Source: a virus. From it: 21,074 nucleotides of DNA. The notes under the pieces are model-generated. The model had not been told where the DNA came from. It saw nothing but the letters and a program-made list of their open reading frames with translations, and made no database searches. The position numbers and the translations under genes are program-made. Location: IMG/VR virus record IMGVR_UViG_3300037054_000262, positions 1-21,074 of that record, one strand, 5' to 3'. Position 1 is the stretch's first letter; each line of letters opens with the position of its first letter. Below, piece by piece: positions 1 to 7,785 of the stretch.

Positions 1-1
1 G

Positions 2-796
2 ACCCTTGGTCAGAACGCGAGTCTCCCGCTTCACAATGAAGGGACATTTGCTGTTTCCTTCACGGGCAGCAACCTGCTGATGACCGATGTAATGGTCCAG
101 GGGTTTGAGACTTCTATCATCATCGACGGCAGCAACAGCAACGACCAAGTCAGTACGCTGCTAAACGTGGAGTGCACGCTGAATCCGGTAGTGGGACTAT
201 CGCTAAAGAACTACGCCCAAGTATTCTGCTCTGGGCTGCAAGTGTCCAACTCGACCTCGGTTGGCGTGAAGGTGGATTCCGGGGCTAGCGTGACGCTCGA
301 CGGGGGGTTCGTGACGTGGAGCGCGGGCTTCGGCGTTCACGTCCTAAGTCCAGACAGCAGAGCGTTTGGCGTGCATGGTTTTTCGGTTGCACAGTACCGG
401 GTAGTTATGGCGCCAACCGATATCGGTTGCATCGTCATCGACGCAGACCCGTACGGGTGTGACTTTACTGAATGTCAATACGGCGGGATGATCGTCGATA
501 ACAACGGCAACAATTTTCCTACGATGCTCAGCCCGGACAACCCGATCGCTAGTGCGTCAACGATCGCTCCGGCCGGGCTCGTTTTCCACGTGAGCGGGAC
601 GACAACGATCGAAACAATAACCCCAAGCGGAACAGCACTGAACCAGTCCGCCCCGATCACGCTGCGAATCATCTTTGACGGTGCGTGCGCGGTGGGGACG
701 TCCGGCAACATCTCGCGCGCGGCAACATTCGCCGCGGGGCAGCTCGTCACTTTCGTCCTTGACCCGACGGCCGTCACGCCGAAGTGGTCGTTCTAG
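2..796 (+). CDS. Beta-helix tail fibre/spike-like protein, 3' end (partial)
   Basis: The reading frame is open from the left edge of the window to a TAG stop, so the start codon lies upstream and about 264 C-terminal residues are visible. An internal ATG at 80 exists but nothing marks it as the true start, because coding-like sequence continues upstream of it. The first two thirds are rich in short alternating G/N/S/V/T strands (for example GLSLKNYAQVFCSGLQVS and VGVKVDSGASVTLDG). This is the pattern of right-handed parallel beta-helix proteins such as pectate-lyase-like tail spikes. The last 90 residues form a separate, Thr/Ala-rich beta domain, possibly a trimerisation or capping domain. 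No catalytic residues can be assigned. The inferred role is host-surface recognition in a tail fibre, spike or appendage; a decorating head fibre is the main alternative because the portal gene follows. Confidence 0.6.
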   Translation, partial: TLGQNASLPLHNEGTFAVSFTGSNLLMTDVMVQGFETSIIIDGSNSNDQVSTLLNVECTLNPVVGLSLKNYAQVFCSGLQVSNSTSVGVKVDSGASVTLDGGFVTWSAGFGVHVLSPDSRAFGVHGFSVAQYRVVMAPTDIGCIVIDADPYGCDFTECQYGGMIVDNNGNNFPTMLSPDNPIASASTIAPAGLVFHVSGTTTIETITPSGTALNQSAPITLRIIFDGACAVGTSGNISRAATFAAGQLVTFVLDPTAVTPKWSF

Positions 797-873
797 AACG
801 AACCCTCGTTCGTGCCGGTGGTTGGAAGACAGCGCTATCGAGCCTGCCCCAAAATTGGGGTAATGCTGGGAAC

Positions 874-1197
874 ATGAGCCCTCTAGTGTTGGTCCTGGCG
901 GTCGCGAATCGCGCGCGTCTCAAGCTCGCGCTCCTGTTGATGCACTGCGGGGCCGCGTTGGCGAACGTCGATTGGCCGGCCGCCGCTCGGGAAGAATCGG
1001 GGAACGAAGCCGATCGGGATCCCCCGGAGGTTCCGAATGCCGCCGGGTTCGGACAGACCATGACCGAGGAGGCGCACCGGATGCTGCAGGACGGGCGAGT
1101 GCGTCGGATTGCGCGAAACCAGTCGGAAGACGAGCCGCCGCTTCGCGGGAGCGCTCGTGACCAGATAGAGTCCGCGCGACGAAAGGCTGGGCAGTAG
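874..1197 (+). CDS. Hypothetical protein upstream of portal
   Basis: This predicted 107-residue protein lies in the gap between the fibre-like gene and the portal, and its TAG stop is 2 nt before the portal ATG. I chose the ATG at 874. The same frame is open from a GTG at 784, but that start would overlap the fibre gene. The Shine-Dalgarno is weak. The N-terminal 25 residues are hydrophobic with basic residues. The C-terminal half is hydrophilic and charged, with a predicted helix around TMTEEAHRMLQDGRVRRIARNQ. I do not recognise the family. A small gene directly before the portal can be a small terminase, a head-tail joining protein or a portal-associated factor, but no motif supports any of these. 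The tight coupling to the portal gene is the best evidence that it is expressed. Confidence 0.4.
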   Translation: MSPLVLVLAVANRARLKLALLLMHCGAALANVDWPAAAREESGNEADRDPPEVPNAAGFGQTMTEEAHRMLQDGRVRRIARNQSEDEPPLRGSARDQIESARRKAGQ

Positions 1198-1199
1198 CG

Positions 1200-3341
1200 A
1201 TGACGATGAAGAATTTGACCTCGGTCGGGCAAAGCCAGTGGATGGGGACCATGGGGCCGGGGGAAGGGGACGCGCGCGGTCAGTTCATCCTCAACAGCCA
1301 GCGGTTCCGAGTTCTGGATCGAAAACAGAGTTACTTCGATTGCACGCAGCACGATCAGAAGGGGTACGACTTCGACGGTCGAATCATCAACACCGACACG
1401 GGGTCGGGCGTGCAAGCGGGGCAACCGCTGATCGGCGAGTCCGCGAGTTGGGCGGTCCCGTTGAAGCTTCGCCGACCGAGCAAGCCCTATCGACTCGCGC
1501 GCGTCATCACGAACTCGTTCACGGCGCGGTTGTTCGGCGACCAGCGGTTCCCGACGTTGAACGTCCCGATGGACCCGAAGACGCAAGATTACGTGCAGAC
1601 CATCAGCACGGTCGCGAATCTTCCGATCCGGATGATTCAGGCGCGCAACATGGGGGGATCGACCGGAACGGCGTGCATGTCGTGGGCGTACATCGACGGG
1701 AAGCCCCGCGTGCGGGTTCACAATCCGAAGTTCTGTTACGTGCACGAGTGGGAAGACCGCGACGAGTTCATCCCGCGGCACGTCATCGAGTGCTTCAAAT
1801 ACTCGGTCGAAGAGTGGAACTCTGGAAAGCGAAAGCTCGAGCCCGTCGAGTACTGGCACCGGCGAGACTGGTTGCCCGAGGCCGATCTTGTGTTCGCCCC
1901 ATGCAGGGTCGAGCGTGGTACAGCGCCGCAGTGGGTGCCCGATCTCGCGAAGTGCGTTCAGCACAACGACGGGGTCGCTCACTTCGTGTGGATCCAGAAC
2001 CTCCCGAGCGATGGGATCGACGGGGAATGCGACTACGAGGGGCTCTTCGACAACTTCGACACGCTCGACGTCATGGCGTCGGTGTTGTCACGGGGAGCTG
2101 TTCTGAACCTCGACCCGACGCTCGTACTGAAGGTCGATCCGGACGCCATCAACGACACTGTCCTGAAAGGGTCCGGGAACGCGCTCAAGGTCGGGACCGA
2201 TGGTGATGCGAAATACCTGGAGCTCGTCGGGTCCAGCATCACGGTCGGGATTAACCTTTTCAACCGTGATCGGGAAACGACCCTCGAGGTCGCGCAGTGC
2301 GTGCTCCCAGACCCGGACAAGATCGCGGCCGCGGGGACGTCTTCGATCGCGATGAAGATTATCTACACGCCGATGCTGGGCAAATCCGACATCTTGCGGG
2401 AGCAATACGGGTCAGGGCTCCGGCGGCTGCTCGAGCCGGCGCTCGTTGTCGCGCAAAAGGCGTCGCGGACGCGCGTCATCTATCTGGACCCCGAGACCCT
2501 CCAAGAAAAAGAAGAGTACCGGGTGCCGGTATTGCCGCCGAAGGTCGTGAAGACCATCGGGCCCGACGGGGAACCGAGCGTCAAGCTAACGCCGCGTGAA
2601 CCGGGGGTTGGAACTCTGGTCGAGCTCACGTGGGGCCCCTATTTTCAAGCGACACCTCAAGACCGGCAGATCACCGGAGGCATGCTGTTTCAGGCGACGG
2701 GGCAGAAACAATACTTGTCGGTCCAGACCGCATCAGAGGAACTGGCAAAGGTCCTCGACCGCGATTCCGCCGAAGAATGGCAACGCATGCAGGCCGAGAC
2801 GCAATCGGCGGAGTCGAAGCAAAACCAGATGTTCGCGGACGCGACCGGGGCCGCGGGCGGGAAGGTCCAGCATACGATGCCGACCGCGGGCGGGGGGCAG
2901 ATGACGCGAACCATCGCGCCGCCGATGCCCGAGGCGTCGGTGTCGAGCAGTAGCGACAGCAGTTCGTCCGAAGAGCAGCTCCCGTTGACGCCCACGACCG
3001 CGAGCGCGATCATCACCGTCAACGAGGCGCGAAAGAGTCTTGGGCTGGACCTCATGCCAGAACCAGACGGGCACCTTTCGCTCGCGGCATTCCAAGCCAA
3101 GTACGCGACTCCGATCGCACAAGCGGCGAATGCGGCGCTCGGGAAGGTCGGGACCTCGCCGGCGGGGGATGCGCCCCCGAAGCCTGTCGGGATCACCACA
3201 CCCGGCGCTCCAGGGGCTTCGCTGGTCCCAGGACAGCCTACCGCGCATCCTGTGCCGGGAAGCGCGCCACAGGCCATCCCTGGCGCGGCCGCGGCGCCTC
3301 CTCCCCCGAAGCCTCCCGTCGGGTTTCCGCCGAAGTTCTGA
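1200..3341 (+). CDS. Phage portal protein
   Basis: This 713-residue protein is the candidate dodecameric portal at the capsid vertex, through which DNA is packaged and to which the neck attaches. The middle section (roughly residues 290-420) has the mixed helix/strand pattern of portal crowns and stems, including GTSSIAMKIIYTPMLGKSDI and a helical LRRLLEPALVVAQKA. Length and position (directly before a gpF-like head morphogenesis gene, then scaffold and major capsid) fit a portal. From about residue 560 the chain turns low-complexity: a Ser-Asp-Glu stretch (SSSSDSSSSEEQ, near residue 582) and, after about 640, a Pro/Ala/Gly-rich tail ending PPPPKPPVGFPPKF. These are probably flexible tails. 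The ATG at 1200 follows a purine-rich GAAAGGCTGGG region. I cannot assign a specific portal subfamily from sequence alone. Confidence 0.8.
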   Translation: MTMKNLTSVGQSQWMGTMGPGEGDARGQFILNSQRFRVLDRKQSYFDCTQHDQKGYDFDGRIINTDTGSGVQAGQPLIGESASWAVPLKLRRPSKPYRLARVITNSFTARLFGDQRFPTLNVPMDPKTQDYVQTISTVANLPIRMIQARNMGGSTGTACMSWAYIDGKPRVRVHNPKFCYVHEWEDRDEFIPRHVIECFKYSVEEWNSGKRKLEPVEYWHRRDWLPEADLVFAPCRVERGTAPQWVPDLAKCVQHNDGVAHFVWIQNLPSDGIDGECDYEGLFDNFDTLDVMASVLSRGAVLNLDPTLVLKVDPDAINDTVLKGSGNALKVGTDGDAKYLELVGSSITVGINLFNRDRETTLEVAQCVLPDPDKIAAAGTSSIAMKIIYTPMLGKSDILREQYGSGLRRLLEPALVVAQKASRTRVIYLDPETLQEKEEYRVPVLPPKVVKTIGPDGEPSVKLTPREPGVGTLVELTWGPYFQATPQDRQITGGMLFQATGQKQYLSVQTASEELAKVLDRDSAEEWQRMQAETQSAESKQNQMFADATGAAGGKVQHTMPTAGGGQMTRTIAPPMPEASVSSSSDSSSSEEQLPLTPTTASAIITVNEARKSLGLDLMPEPDGHLSLAAFQAKYATPIAQAANAALGKVGTSPAGDAPPKPVGITTPGAPGASLVPGQPTAHPVPGSAPQAIPGAAAAPPPPKPPVGFPPKF

Positions 3342-3355
3342 GGTAGGCTCGCGGG

Positions 3356-4378
3356 ATGGCGATCAACAGGTCCGCGGAAGCCGCGAAGGCGGCGTTAGAG
3401 CAGAGTCGGCGGGCCGCGATGGCGATCGTGCAAGGGAAGGGCGCGGTCGCTACGGATGAATTCTTGCAAAAGAGCATCAGGGAACTCGAGTCGAGGATCG
3501 CCGGGATCGCACCGTCGCTTGGCGAGGACACGTTCACGATCGTACAACTTCGGGCGACGTTGGAGCAGTTGAAGCACGTCCTCCGGACCGTGACGCTCCC
3601 GGGCCTCAAAGCGACGGTCGTAGACTCGACCGAGCGAGCGTCCGTCCAGGGCGCGCAACACACGATCGATTACTTGAAGAAGGCCGACCGGGCGTTCCGG
3701 GGCGTGGGCGAGCAACCGTTGGCGCTCCGGGAAGCATCGATGCTCGACAAGGGAATGCAGGGTGCGAGGGCGTCGGTGTTGCGTCGCCTCGCGACCGGTG
3801 TCGAGGTCCGCAAGGGGTCGCCGGCCGCTCCCGGGATTCTCTCACGGTATGGGATCGAGACCGTGGGCGCGTTCGAGGAAGTGCTGCAACGGGGGCTCGT
3901 GCAGAAGAAGTCGTGGATCACGATGCGGAATGAGCTCACGACCAAGAGCCCCTGGCTGCAGGGGAAGCCGAAGTATTGGTCGCAACGGATCGTCCGGACC
4001 GAGGTCATGGGGGCCTACAACGCCAGTAGTCACCATTCAATCGTCGAGGCATCCAAGACGCTCTCAGGGATGATCAAGATCCTGTCGGCGGTATTCGATG
4101 ACCGAACAGGCGCCGACAGTTACGCGGTGCACGGTCAGGTTCGCCGACCCGAAGAGCCGTTCGAGAGTTGGTTCGGGGAGTACCAGCACCCGCCGAATCG
4201 GCCGAACGATCGCGAGGTCGTGGTTCCGCACCGGGTGCGGTGGGGGGCGGTGGAGTACCTGAAGCAGAAGACCGAGGACGAGATCGCGGAAGCGTGGAAG
4301 CGAGACGGTCGGAAGGGGGAGCCTCCGGAACGGCCTTTGATGAGCACCGTCCCGGAGTTCGGGAACGATGAGGATTAG
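3356..4378 (+). CDS. Head morphogenesis protein, Mu gpF/SPP1 gp7-like
   Basis: This 340-residue protein follows the portal by 14 nt, the usual place for minor head proteins of the Mu F/SPP1 gp7 family, which enter the procapsid with the portal. The C-terminal half carries the family layout: an Arg-Thr-Glu in VRTEVMGAYNASSHHS (near residues 213-215), a DDRTGADSYAVHGQVRRPEEPF block (about 246-268) matching the usual D-x-R-T...H-x-x-x-x-G-Q...F signature, and a final Pro/Asn/Arg block (HPPNRPNDREVVVP). Many family members have a Cys-x-Cys pair in that last block and this one does not. The N-terminal third is helical and charged. The start has a GAGGTAGG Shine-Dalgarno. Its TAG stop overlaps, tail to tail, the TAA stop of the minus-strand KTSC gene by 4 nt. 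Confidence 0.75.
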   Translation: MAINRSAEAAKAALEQSRRAAMAIVQGKGAVATDEFLQKSIRELESRIAGIAPSLGEDTFTIVQLRATLEQLKHVLRTVTLPGLKATVVDSTERASVQGAQHTIDYLKKADRAFRGVGEQPLALREASMLDKGMQGARASVLRRLATGVEVRKGSPAAPGILSRYGIETVGAFEEVLQRGLVQKKSWITMRNELTTKSPWLQGKPKYWSQRIVRTEVMGAYNASSHHSIVEASKTLSGMIKILSAVFDDRTGADSYAVHGQVRRPEEPFESWFGEYQHPPNRPNDREVVVPHRVRWGAVEYLKQKTEDEIAEAWKRDGRKGEPPERPLMSTVPEFGNDED

Positions 4379-4788
4379 GGTTTCGTAGCGAGCGGGTGCT
4401 GGCGGTAAGCGTCGACGGCTTCGCCCAAGGCCATCTCGGCAGCGGGGTCGCCCTCCGCCGCATCTATCCACAAACCCGCGGCGGCGATGATGGTCCGCTC
4501 GAGCTCTCGGAGAGACGCTAGCGATTCGGCGTGCATAGCCTCGTTGGCTTTTGCGGTTTCCTTGTCGGGACCCCCTTCGATCTTGATGCCCTTGAACGCT
4601 GCTTTGAAGGCACCGTTGAATTGCTTACCGACCGACGGAGCATTTCGAAGGGTTTCGAAGTCCAGCGTTGGGACGTTTTCGTACCGGTACTCGGACCCGT
4701 TGGCGAAGCGCACGCGCGCTTCGAGTGTATCTGGGCAATGTCCGATCGCGACGAGGTTTGCAGAAGTGACGGGGTGCATGGTCATCAT
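4375..4788 (-). CDS. KTSC-domain protein (antisense accessory gene)
   Basis: This 137-residue gene is the only complete minus-strand gene supported here. Residues about 5-68 match the KTSC domain (Pfam family named for a Lys-Thr-Ser-Cys-like C-terminus): a V-x-S-x-x-L-x-x-I-G start, an F-x-N-G-x-x-Y-x-Y-x-x-V-P core, and the A-P-S-V-G-K-x-F-N helix before AFKAAF. The remaining 70 residues are mainly helical with acidic patches. KTSC proteins are small and common in phages and plasmids; no reaction is established that I can name. I place the start at ATG 4788 because AGGAGA lies 9 nt upstream on the coding strand; the same frame is open 27 residues further. Opposite orientation inside a head operon, with one of the four palindromes just upstream of its start, suggests an independently acquired and regulated moron-type gene. 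Confidence 0.75.
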   Translation of the reverse strand: MMTMHPVTSANLVAIGHCPDTLEARVRFANGSEYRYENVPTLDFETLRNAPSVGKQFNGAFKAAFKGIKIEGGPDKETAKANEAMHAESLASLRELERTIIAAAGLWIDAAEGDPAAEMALGEAVDAYRQHPLATKP

Positions 4789-4865
4789 TGGGGGGCGTCT
4801 CCTGACGCGCAATATACCGTAGGCGATCGTTCGCAAGAGAGAATCAGTCCACGGGCGAGTATCCG

Positions 4866-4897
4866 TCAAAAGACGATCCCCGGGGATCGTCTTTTGA
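4866..4897. repeat. 32-bp perfect palindrome, copy 1 (candidate bidirectional terminator)
   Basis: The left arm TCAAAAGACGATCCCC is followed at once by its exact reverse complement. The right side ends in TTTT and the left side in AAAA, so RNA from either strand gives a GC-rich stem followed by a U-run. This copy lies in the divergent gap between the minus-strand KTSC gene and the plus-strand gene at 4993. Three further copies with the same 26-bp core are in this window. A second short hairpin (GGGGG, then TGCGAGG, then CCCCC) follows near 4901-4919. The palindrome is seen directly; its function is inferred. Confidence 0.9.
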
Positions 4898-4992
4898 GTC
4901 AGGGGGTGCGAGGCCCCCCGGGTTGTTGCGTGGCCGTGGGATGCCCGTTATGGCTCAGGAGACGGATCCCGGGGGTCCAGACCAGGAGCAAC

Positions 4993-5202
4993 ATGGCGAT
5001 CAATGGATCCTTCAAGATTTCGGACGGCGAGACCTCAGCACCTCTGCCGCCCGTGCAGCCGCCACAGAGACTCCCGCTCCCGAGCTCCGAGAACTCAAAC
5101 GGGCGCGAGCACTCACCGTCGATCCCGTGGCCGCCTGCGCTCGACACTCCCGCGGGGGAGACGATTCCCGGCCCCGCAAAACCGTACAAATCTCTGCGCT
5201 GA
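4993..5202 (+). CDS. Small proline-rich hypothetical protein
   Basis: This 69-residue protein is supported by a clear Shine-Dalgarno (AGGAG, 6 nt before the ATG at 4993), although the same frame is open far upstream. The composition is low-complexity: a short N-terminal KISDGETSAPLPP segment, then a Pro/Ser-rich middle. It ends in KPYKSLR. The next gene, also tiny and disordered, ends in TPFKNLR, so the two share a C-terminal P-[YF]-K-x-L-R motif and may be paralogues or clients of one partner. The position, between the portal/gpF genes and the decoration and scaffold genes, suggests a virion or assembly role. I do not recognise a family. Confidence 0.6.
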   Translation: MAINGSFKISDGETSAPLPPVQPPQRLPLPSSENSNGREHSPSIPWPPALDTPAGETIPGPAKPYKSLR

Positions 5203-5250
5203 CGCGCGAAACGTCTCCGCTCAACCTATCGAAAGGCCACAGGTAACATC

Positions 5251-5517
5251 ATGGCAATGCAGAATGGTCTCCCGAACAACGACTCCCCCCCGTTCGCGAC
5301 AAGCGGCGGATCTCCCTCGGTGAATAGTGGCGGCGGCGGTGGAACCCACATGCCGAAAGACCGTCCCCAATCGGAGGCGCGACCCGAGTGTGAACCGTCC
5401 CCCGCCGAGATCCCGGCCGGCGGCAAAGTTCTGTTGGCGGATCCGACAGGGTCCGCTGGGCAGTCTGGGGCGGTTGTGGGCGTGAACGGCGAGACCCCGT
5501 TCAAGAACCTTCGCTGA
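5251..5517 (+). CDS. Small Gly/Pro-rich hypothetical protein
   Basis: This is an 88-residue protein starting at ATG 5251, preceded by a GAAAGG purine stretch about 14 nt upstream and ACAGGT closer in, so the Shine-Dalgarno is modest. The N-terminal half is disordered, with a GGGGG run; the C-terminal 35 residues are less disordered (IPAGGKVLLADPTGSAGQSG) and end in TPFKNLR. The last five residues echo those of the preceding gene. The TGA stop is 2 nt before the start of the next gene, so translation is probably coupled. There is no recognised family. A flexible decoration or cement protein, or a scaffold accessory, are possibilities only. Confidence 0.6.
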   Translation: MAMQNGLPNNDSPPFATSGGSPSVNSGGGGGTHMPKDRPQSEARPECEPSPAEIPAGGKVLLADPTGSAGQSGAVVGVNGETPFKNLR

Positions 5518-5519
5518 AG

Positions 5520-5939
5520 ATGGACGGCCCCTCCGGATACCAGATCACTTTTTCGGACGTTCTGACGGTCGGGCCGGCGCAGTCTTCCGATTGCACGTTT
5601 CCGGCGGGCGCGAGTTTGATCCCGTTCGCGACGAACCCGAACCCAAAGTTCGTCGCGGTTTCGACCGGCGACATGCAGGCGGCGCTCAACAACCTCACGT
5701 TCACGGCGCTCCCGGGTGTCGGCGCCGGCGGGGTCGTGACCCAGGGGACGTTCCTCTACTTCCGGTGCAACGCGGCGTTGCAGGTCCGGACCACGACATT
5801 CAACTCGGGCGGGAACGTCGTCGCGGTCGAGGTCGTGAACGGACTGAAGGTCGTCGAGTACGACCCCGGCGCGTACTTGGTGCTGCTGGAAGTGCTCGGA
5901 CAAGGCCAAGTCGAATATTTGGTCGCGGGCCCGGTATAG
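5520..5939 (+). CDS. Beta-rich putative virion protein
   Basis: This 139-residue protein starts 2 nt after the previous stop (TGAAGATG), with no strong Shine-Dalgarno, which points to translational coupling. It is built of alternating short hydrophobic strands and glycine turns throughout (YQITFSDVLTVGP, LTFTALPGVGAGGVV, VVAVEVVNGLKVVEYD, YLVLLEVLGQGQVEYLVAG). It has no signal peptide or membrane segment. The compact beta composition and location ahead of scaffold and capsid genes fit a head decoration or spike-base protein. I do not recognise the family, so the role is inferred from context. Confidence 0.65.
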   Translation: MDGPSGYQITFSDVLTVGPAQSSDCTFPAGASLIPFATNPNPKFVAVSTGDMQAALNNLTFTALPGVGAGGVVTQGTFLYFRCNAALQVRTTTFNSGGNVVAVEVVNGLKVVEYDPGAYLVLLEVLGQGQVEYLVAGPV

Positions 5940-6009
5940 AAACGAGACACCTGAACGCCGGACAGATAGCTTCGGCGGTTGAATCCCCACAATTGGAGAA
6001 CCTACGAAG

Positions 6010-6726
6010 ATGATCACAACGCTCTCGAACAACCTCGTCGCTGCTTTCAACCGTGCCAACCTGAACAGCCTCTCGGGTATGTTCGCGTCCGTTGGGCTCG
6101 GGACTCAGCTCCGGCAAAAGCTTCATCACACGCTCCGGAACGTCGTCCCGACGACCGACCCGAACGAAGTCGCGTCGAACGTCTCGGTCGTGCTTCCGGA
6201 CGACGCCAAGGCTTCGACGCTCGTGGCCGTGTATGCACGCGCGGGGAGCGGTACGGCGGGCAACCTCACCGTCGAGGCTCCAGGATCGTCGCTCTCGGCC
6301 GGGCAGTGCATGTTGAGCCCGAACGGAAACGTAATCTTCTACGCCGCCGACGCGTGGACGCTCGTCGATATTGAGTATCGCCCGATGGCGCAGGATTGCG
6401 TCGAGGCAACGCTCCCGTGTGTGTCTGGAGTCGTGACGCTCCCCCCGGGTCTCATCGCCCCGTACAGCAACGCCGCGGGGGTCGCGGTCGCGGGCGGAGC
6501 CGTGACGCTCATGGAAGCGCAGCGCGCCGACACCTCGACCGCGAACCTCACCGTTGCGGCACCGGCGGCGACCAACACCTCGACCGGTACCGCGCACTTC
6601 AACCTCGCGAAGACGACCGTACTGCTCGACTCGGCGGATTCCGCGACGATGGTCCGGGTTAAGCTCGGGATCGTGAGCCAATACGACCTAAACGGTCTCC
6701 TCGAGGCCGCATCGCTCTTCATCTGA
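6010..6726 (+). CDS. Putative head decoration/structural protein with internal duplication
   Basis: This is a 238-residue protein starting at ATG 6010. A GGAG about 12 nt upstream and a closer CGAAG are the only ribosome-binding candidates. Residues 1-50 are helical and polar. The rest is beta-rich and contains two similar units, about residues 71-124 and 165-219. Each has an NLTV-x-A-P strand, a Ser/Gly turn, an N-x-x-x-V strand and an AD-x-x-T-x-V-x-[IV]-x-[YL] end. This strand pattern is common in phage proteins encoded just before scaffold and major capsid genes, which supports a decoration or structural assignment without proving it. A hairpin terminator follows the stop after about 20 nt, so this is probably the last gene of its transcription unit. 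Confidence 0.65.
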   Translation: MITTLSNNLVAAFNRANLNSLSGMFASVGLGTQLRQKLHHTLRNVVPTTDPNEVASNVSVVLPDDAKASTLVAVYARAGSGTAGNLTVEAPGSSLSAGQCMLSPNGNVIFYAADAWTLVDIEYRPMAQDCVEATLPCVSGVVTLPPGLIAPYSNAAGVAVAGGAVTLMEAQRADTSTANLTVAAPAATNTSTGTAHFNLAKTTVLLDSADSATMVRVKLGIVSQYDLNGLLEAASLFI

Positions 6727-6746
6727 TCGACTGAAACGCGCACCCG

Positions 6747-6783
6747 GAGGGCAAGCTGGCGATAGGCCGCCTTGCCCTCTTTT
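6747..6783 (+). terminator. Intrinsic terminator before scaffold gene
   Basis: The stem GAGGGCAAG (6747-6755) pairs perfectly with CTTGCCCTC (6771-6779) across a 15-nt loop, and TTTT follows. It lies 20 nt after the upstream stop and just before the scaffold ribosome-binding site at 6789-6793. It may be leaky and set the ratio of scaffold to upstream proteins. Confidence 0.75.
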
Positions 6784-6804
6784 CGTTTGGAGGCAAAGGA
6801 CATC

Positions 6805-7686
6805 ATGACGACTGCAAACACGGAACAGAACCCCACCGGAGCACTCAACATTCCCTCGCCCGAGGTAGGGGCGCCGATCACGGGGCCGATCAGGGCGCCA
6901 CAATCGGGCATTAGCGATGCCGAGGTGGCGGCCGCGCTCGCGGGAACCCCGGCCGCCGCTCCTGCGACTTCGGCGCCTGCTCCCGCGCAGACTTCGGTAC
7001 CGGTGATCGACGTCGACGGCGACGCCGACATCCCGCAGGACGCGGAGTTGATTCGCCTCTCGCGCCACGCGCTGAAGAGCCGACTCGAGCGCAACACCCG
7101 AAGCGAATTGAAGTCGCGATTCGGCACAGACAACGTCGACGAGATTAAGGGGAAGCTCGAACGTCTTTCGAAGTTCGAGGCCGAACAGGAGACGCAACGG
7201 GTCGCGCAACTCTCGGAGATCGATCGCGAGCGCGAACTTCGCACGAAGGCCGAGGGTGAGCGGGACCAGTATCGAAAACAAGTCCTGGAGATCAAGACCG
7301 GGCATTCGTTGCGACAGGAGCAGACCCGGGTCGAGCGTATCGCGGGCGAGCACATGAACCCGCTGTACATGAAATACGAGATCCCCGAGTTCGCGCGTTA
7401 CCTCAAGAACACGTTTTCGCGCGAAGAACTGAAGAATCTGTCGGACGACAAGATCGCAGAGTACTTCAGCAAGCTCGCGCGCGAGCGCCCCGAGACCGCC
7501 AAGGTCGCGGCGGCCGTCGTGGCTCCCGTGCCGCGCGTCGCTCCGCTGACCAACGGTGCTCGGACGACCGGTGAAGCTCCCCCGCGGGGGCCAGAGCAAC
7601 CCCAGAGTCTGAGTCCCTCGGCTCCAAACGCGCTAAGTTCTGCGGCCGCGCGTGCAGAGGCTCGCCGCCAGGGATACAACTACTAG
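6805..7686 (+). CDS. Capsid scaffolding protein
   Basis: This 293-residue protein is encoded directly before the major capsid gene. Scaffolds organise capsid subunits into a procapsid and are then removed. Residues about 1-75 are low-complexity Ala/Pro/Thr-rich. Residues about 90-185 form a long charged, coiled-coil-prone helix (RHALKSRLERNTRSELKSRF through FEAEQETQRVAQLSEIDRER). A conserved-looking MNPLYMKYEIPEFARYLKN segment follows, then a disordered Pro/Ala tail ending in a basic ARRQGYNY, the type of C-terminus that contacts capsid protein in other scaffolds. I start at ATG 6805 because GGAGG and AAAGGA precede it; an upstream in-frame ATG at 6772 lies inside the terminator hairpin. No protease motif is visible. 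Confidence 0.75.
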   Translation: MTTANTEQNPTGALNIPSPEVGAPITGPIRAPQSGISDAEVAAALAGTPAAAPATSAPAPAQTSVPVIDVDGDADIPQDAELIRLSRHALKSRLERNTRSELKSRFGTDNVDEIKGKLERLSKFEAEQETQRVAQLSEIDRERELRTKAEGERDQYRKQVLEIKTGHSLRQEQTRVERIAGEHMNPLYMKYEIPEFARYLKNTFSREELKNLSDDKIAEYFSKLARERPETAKVAAAVVAPVPRVAPLTNGARTTGEAPPRGPEQPQSLSPSAPNALSSAAARAEARRQGYNY

Positions 7687-7709
7687 GCGGGGCGATAATC
7701 GATCCGCGA

Positions 7710-7743
7710 GGGGGGAAGCCGTTCCGACAGCTTCCCCCCTTTT
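7710..7743 (+). terminator. Strong intrinsic terminator after scaffold gene
   Basis: The arm GGGGGGAAGC (7710-7719) pairs perfectly with GCTTCCCCCC (7730-7739) over a 10-nt loop, followed by TTTT and a second T-run. It is 24 nt after the scaffold stop, so scaffold and capsid are probably transcribed from separate starts. Confidence 0.85.
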
Positions 7744-7752
7744 CATTTTGAA

Positions 7753-7781
7753 TTGACGCGTGCGGTAGTGGCACGTAGGTT
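7753..7781 (+). promoter_or_regulatory. Candidate sigma70-type promoter for the major capsid gene
   Basis: TTGACG is followed by a 17-nt spacer and TAGGTT. The -35 matches consensus at five of six positions; the -10 keeps T1, A2 and T6. It sits directly after a strong terminator and before the capsid leader, where a promoter would be needed. Predicted transcription start is near 7788. It is inferred from sequence only. Confidence 0.5.
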
Positions 7782-7785
7782 CAGT

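Noticed and set aside
798-813. Small hairpin ACGAAC/GTTCGT after the fibre-like gene
   Set aside because: Six base pairs with no T-run is too weak to call a terminator.
774-1982. Long minus-strand open frame of about 400 residues opposite the portal
   Set aside because: It overlaps the portal and the small upstream gene, is Arg/Asp/Val-rich as expected of the antisense of GC-rich coding DNA, and has no ribosome-binding site or recognisable domain.
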